The translations under genes were made by a program, and so were the position numbers. The notes below the pieces were generated by a model. That model had not been told where the DNA came from. It saw only the letters and a list, made by a program, of their open reading frames with translations, and ran no database searches. This document shows, piece after piece, positions 61,206 through 64,000 of a stretch of DNA of 64,000 nucleotides. Positions within the stretch are counted from its first letter, which is position 1. Each line of letters begins with the position of its first letter. This DNA is from Cristatella mucedo (taxonomy: Eukaryota > Bryozoa > Phylactolaemata > Cristatellidae): assembly GCA_009760855.2 (NCBI GenBank), contig WPIO01000020.1:5031501-5095500 (forward strand), read 5' to 3'.

Positions 61206-61984
61206 ATTTATGATTGCACTGAGTTCACGCTGGGAGAGATGGATACAAGTTCTAGGCCTTCATGGCATCAAGTACTCATTGAGGCAGCCCGAGAAAAGAT
61301 TTGGATAATGAGCCGTTTAATCTCGCTTGGTAAGGCAGATAGGGTCTAGACGACTAAATATCTGTTTTTAATTTGGATATGAGCTTGAGAACTAGATCAT
61401 CCGTGGCCTGGTTGAATAAAGACATTAAGGTTGCATGGAAATGAGGAACATTATGCCAGAGGGTTGCTTCCATCCTTGGTATGGATTCTCGGAATTTGTC
61501 AATTTTTTTCGCTGACAAAACGGAATAAAATAGGCCTAATATCAACTGCTTGTGCACTTCCTTCGATGGTGACTATCGGTTTAAAAAAAAGAAATAAACA
61601 ATGAAACGATTGTTCATGACTTTTCTGCTTACAAAACGCGAAGAAAAAACCTAATTCTCTACTGCTTGTGCATTGTCGTCCAAGGTGACAATCAGTTAAA
61701 TAGACTTCTCTGTACTTCAAGAAACCAAAGTCGAGTTAATCTTCGCCAAAGATTTTTTAGACGAATGCATTCATACTAGTAATGATGGATAACGACTTTC
61801 AGTTGACAATCCATGGCTTTCAAATCCTAATAAACAAGATATTACAATTTTGGTTGATCGAATGTTTCGGTTAACATAACAAAAAGAATGGGAAGCACAG
61901 CATACGATCTATAGTGTAAAACAAAATTAGTGGAGAAAGCACACTGAACTTTAATTCAAAACGTTTACAAGAAGCTACTACTCT
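61206..61984. other. No recognised feature
   Basis: Short frames on the minus strand only. A weak internal direct repeat is seen: TACTGCTTGTGCATTGTCGTCCAAGGTGAC-like sequence around 61540-61570 and 61660-61690. Confidence 0.3.
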
Positions 61985-62072
61985 TTGCAGCAAATTTAAA
62001 GCGCCTAGAAAGAGATTAAGTTCTCTGAGGGCGCTTTATCAAGTACATTATTATTATTATTATTATTACTAG
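61985..62072 (+). mobile_element. Solo LINE-A tail, sense
   Basis: Only the last 85 bases of LINE-A: GCAGCAAATTTAAAGCGCC, the intact hairpin (GCGCC...GGCGC) and a long (ATT)n run at 62047-62070. No ORF sequence is present. Confidence 0.85.
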
Positions 62073-62949
62073 CAGCAGGTGCACGTGGCAGCCTTGACAG
62101 GGAAAGCTCCGAAAGTTATAATAGAGATTAATAAATCCAACAGCCCAGTTATATGGTAGCAGAAAAACCTCAGTTGCTATTAACATGCTTGCATTAAACA
62201 ATACCAAGTGCCGACAGTCTGCAGTCCCTTTCCTTTTTATCCTACCAGCCTTGCTTGAATGTTGAGGGCAACGACAAACTGTTATGAGGCAAGATATTCA
62301 GGGCAAGTCTTTTAGATTGAGATATGTCGAAATTCTTTAAGTTCAAGAAGTCCAATTATAAAATAATGCGGGTACGAAGCAATGCAAGGCCAGCCAATCG
62401 CTCAGCCTTGCTCACTGCCGGCCTCAGCTTAGGAACGGTTTTATTAAGTCCCGTCGACTCACATGACACTCAGGCGTAGTACAGCGACTTACGAGGAGTA
62501 CTCAGATTGGGGATGGGCTGAACAGAAGCAGAAGACGATACACATGAGACCGAAACTCGTATTCACAATCATAGAAGTAGACGAGGAACTGCAGATGGTC
62601 AGTTCGCACAAATTAAATGCCTAAGATTAAATCAGGCCATGTTTTAATCTTTGCTTAATTTGCGAGCTTTTTCGACACGTTTCCTGCAGCTAAATACATT
62701 CCAGCAACAACAAAAATGGCAAATGGAGCAACCAAGAATTCAAGAAATTAGCTGCCAGCCACGAGGAACTGCTAAACACAAACGTATTTGTTGGTGTGAA
62801 ATTTCCGTTGTCAAGTGATTCGGCTCATAGCTGACTCCACGCCAGCCCAATTTGCCCTCTGCAGGTCGGCACGTGCATGTATTCTTGCTGCACTTTTCCC
62901 TAACTTCCTGCCTGTACATGAGTCTGTCAGCATACTATCCTCCTTTCAC
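62073..62949. other. No recognised feature
   Basis: AT-rich at left. GAGGAACTGC recurs at about 62583 and 62764. No gene seen. Confidence 0.3.
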
Positions 62950-62953
62950 TTTC

Positions 62954-63178
62954 TCTCTGTGTCTGTGTCTGTGTCTGTGTCTGTCTCTGTGTCTGTCTCT
63001 GTCTCTATCTCTGTCTCCGTGTCTGTGTCTGTGTCTGTCTCTGTCCCTGTGTCTGTCTCTGTCTCTGTGTTAGTGTCTGTGTCTGTCTTCGTGTCTGTGT
63101 CTGTCTCTGTGTCTGTCTCTGTCCCTGTGTCTGTGTCTGTGTCTGTGTCTGTGTCTGTCTCTGTCTCCGTCTCTCTCT
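62954..63178 (+). repeat. (TGTCTC/TGTCTG)n hexanucleotide satellite
   Basis: About 37 imperfect six-base units mixing TGTCTG, TGTCTC and TCCCTG. The plus strand gives a spurious Ser-Val repeat and the minus strand a spurious Arg-Gln-Thr repeat. Confidence 0.95.
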
Positions 63179-63947
63179 CCGATGGCGTCGGCCATGCGTC
63201 GCAGAGCCACCGACGTTCACTACAAGGAAACGCTTGCGTTTGTCGCTGGCGTCCTATCTGTGTTCACACCATATCACTCCATCCATTGCCGTATTTTTCC
63301 GGGCACTGCTAACCATGGCCATTCATTGCTCTCAATTGAACGTTTACGATTTGTTGAAAAGATGTGGTTTGGAAGAAACTGGAAGATCCGTATAATGGCA
63401 ATATGATATTTGCCCTGCCAATTGCTGAGAGATCCTCAGTTACCGCCCATCGCTAGCAATAAAAGGACTAAGAAAGCTTGAAAACACCATTGTTTTACTT
63501 TGAACAAATTAAATGATAGGTGCAATAATGCATTGCCCGTGATTTTACTAGACACATCGCTATGAAAATTATTTGTTTGCAATTTCGATGGTGTGCTTTG
63601 TAATATGCATTTATATCTTAATCCTTAAAAGACGGATTTCTGAGCAATGAATGTCGAATACTGTAGATTGCACTATAGGCAGCGATTACAGTGGATTGTA
63701 GTGCGTCACTGAAAGTTAATCAGAAAGGCGTCTTGCAAATGCCATGGTTAGGACATGATTGCGTGGCGGCTTCCGTGCTCAAGTTTACATAAGGTCAGGG
63801 ATCAGTTGCAGGGCTTCTGAAAATTAAAGGTCACAACCATGCGATCTCCAATAAATTCGTCTTCAATCCAGTGGTATTCGCAGTGCGAAGCTAAATCATG
63901 TAGTGTGCTTATGAATGCCTCGGTAGGCTCACCCGGATGTTGACAGC
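63179..63947. other. No recognised gene
   Basis: The 63182-63406 frame has no known relative. A TGTAGATTGCACTATAGG-type motif near 63662 is related to the TTGCAGTGCA motif seen at 30.9-31.3 kb. Confidence 0.3.
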
Positions 63948-64000
63948 GGCAGTCTTACGCAACGACATCTACTCTCCAGCTGCCGATTATGGCACATCTT
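63948..64000 (+). mobile_element. LINE-B ORF end, sense, cut by the window edge
   Basis: GCAGTCTTACGCAACGACATC reads VLRNDIYSPAADYGTS, matching LRNDNYSPTADYGTSF in the LINE-B copy at 38783-39697. It continues beyond the window. Confidence 0.75.

Noticed and set aside
62815-63312. 165-codon plus-strand frame with a long Ser-Val repeat
   Set aside because: It is only the translation of the TGTCTC/TGTCTG hexanucleotide satellite.

Overview
The window looks like intergenic and intronic DNA from an animal nuclear genome. It is AT-rich and has no operons or ribosome binding sites. Long stretches have no open frame. It carries many decayed non-LTR retrotransposon 3' ends of the CR1/L2 style, tRNA-derived SINEs, a decayed LTR retrotransposon and many microsatellites. 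I cannot name the species. An invertebrate metazoan fits best, but that is inference.

The left 28 kb is organised by an old direct segmental duplication. Copy 1 runs from the left edge to about 14498 and copy 2 from about 17946 to 27903. The two copies are colinear but interrupted by private insertions: a head-to-head LINE palindrome, an LTR retrotransposon and a 2.5 kb repeat-bearing block in copy 1, and a LINE-B tail, a 48 bp tandem duplication and a CA/TA microsatellite in copy 2. Each copy carries one convincing coding segment: a long, probably terminal, exon (3625-4544 and 20250-21157) for a repetitive beta-rich protein that resembles the C-terminal beta-propeller of TRIM/NHL-type proteins. 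The two exons are about 73% identical in protein. They share the splice acceptor and have no indel across 279 aligned residues, although the surrounding DNA has many.

The middle (28-38 kb) is mostly non-coding, with LINE fragments. From about 38215 to 45420 lies a tandem array of seven diverged units of about 0.85-0.9 kb, with two LINE-B insertions and one SINE nested inside it. Each unit has a 21 bp sub-repeat whose minus-strand translation is a run of seven-residue repeats beginning Asp-Ala.

The right third (45-64 kb) holds scattered relics: a possible coiled-coil coding relic, a pair of 185 bp direct repeats 1 kb apart, GA/CT tracts, a long LINE-B relic with reverse transcriptase remains, a hexanucleotide satellite, and the start of another LINE-B copy at the right edge. 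No complete multi-exon gene can be assembled from this window alone.

Three repeat families recur. LINE-A ends in an (ATT)n tail and LINE-B in an ATTAC/ATTAA-type tail. Each has a conserved 3' hairpin, and in each family two members carry paired base changes that keep the stem. The third is a tRNA-derived SINE with a long tRNA-like stem and its own terminal hairpin.
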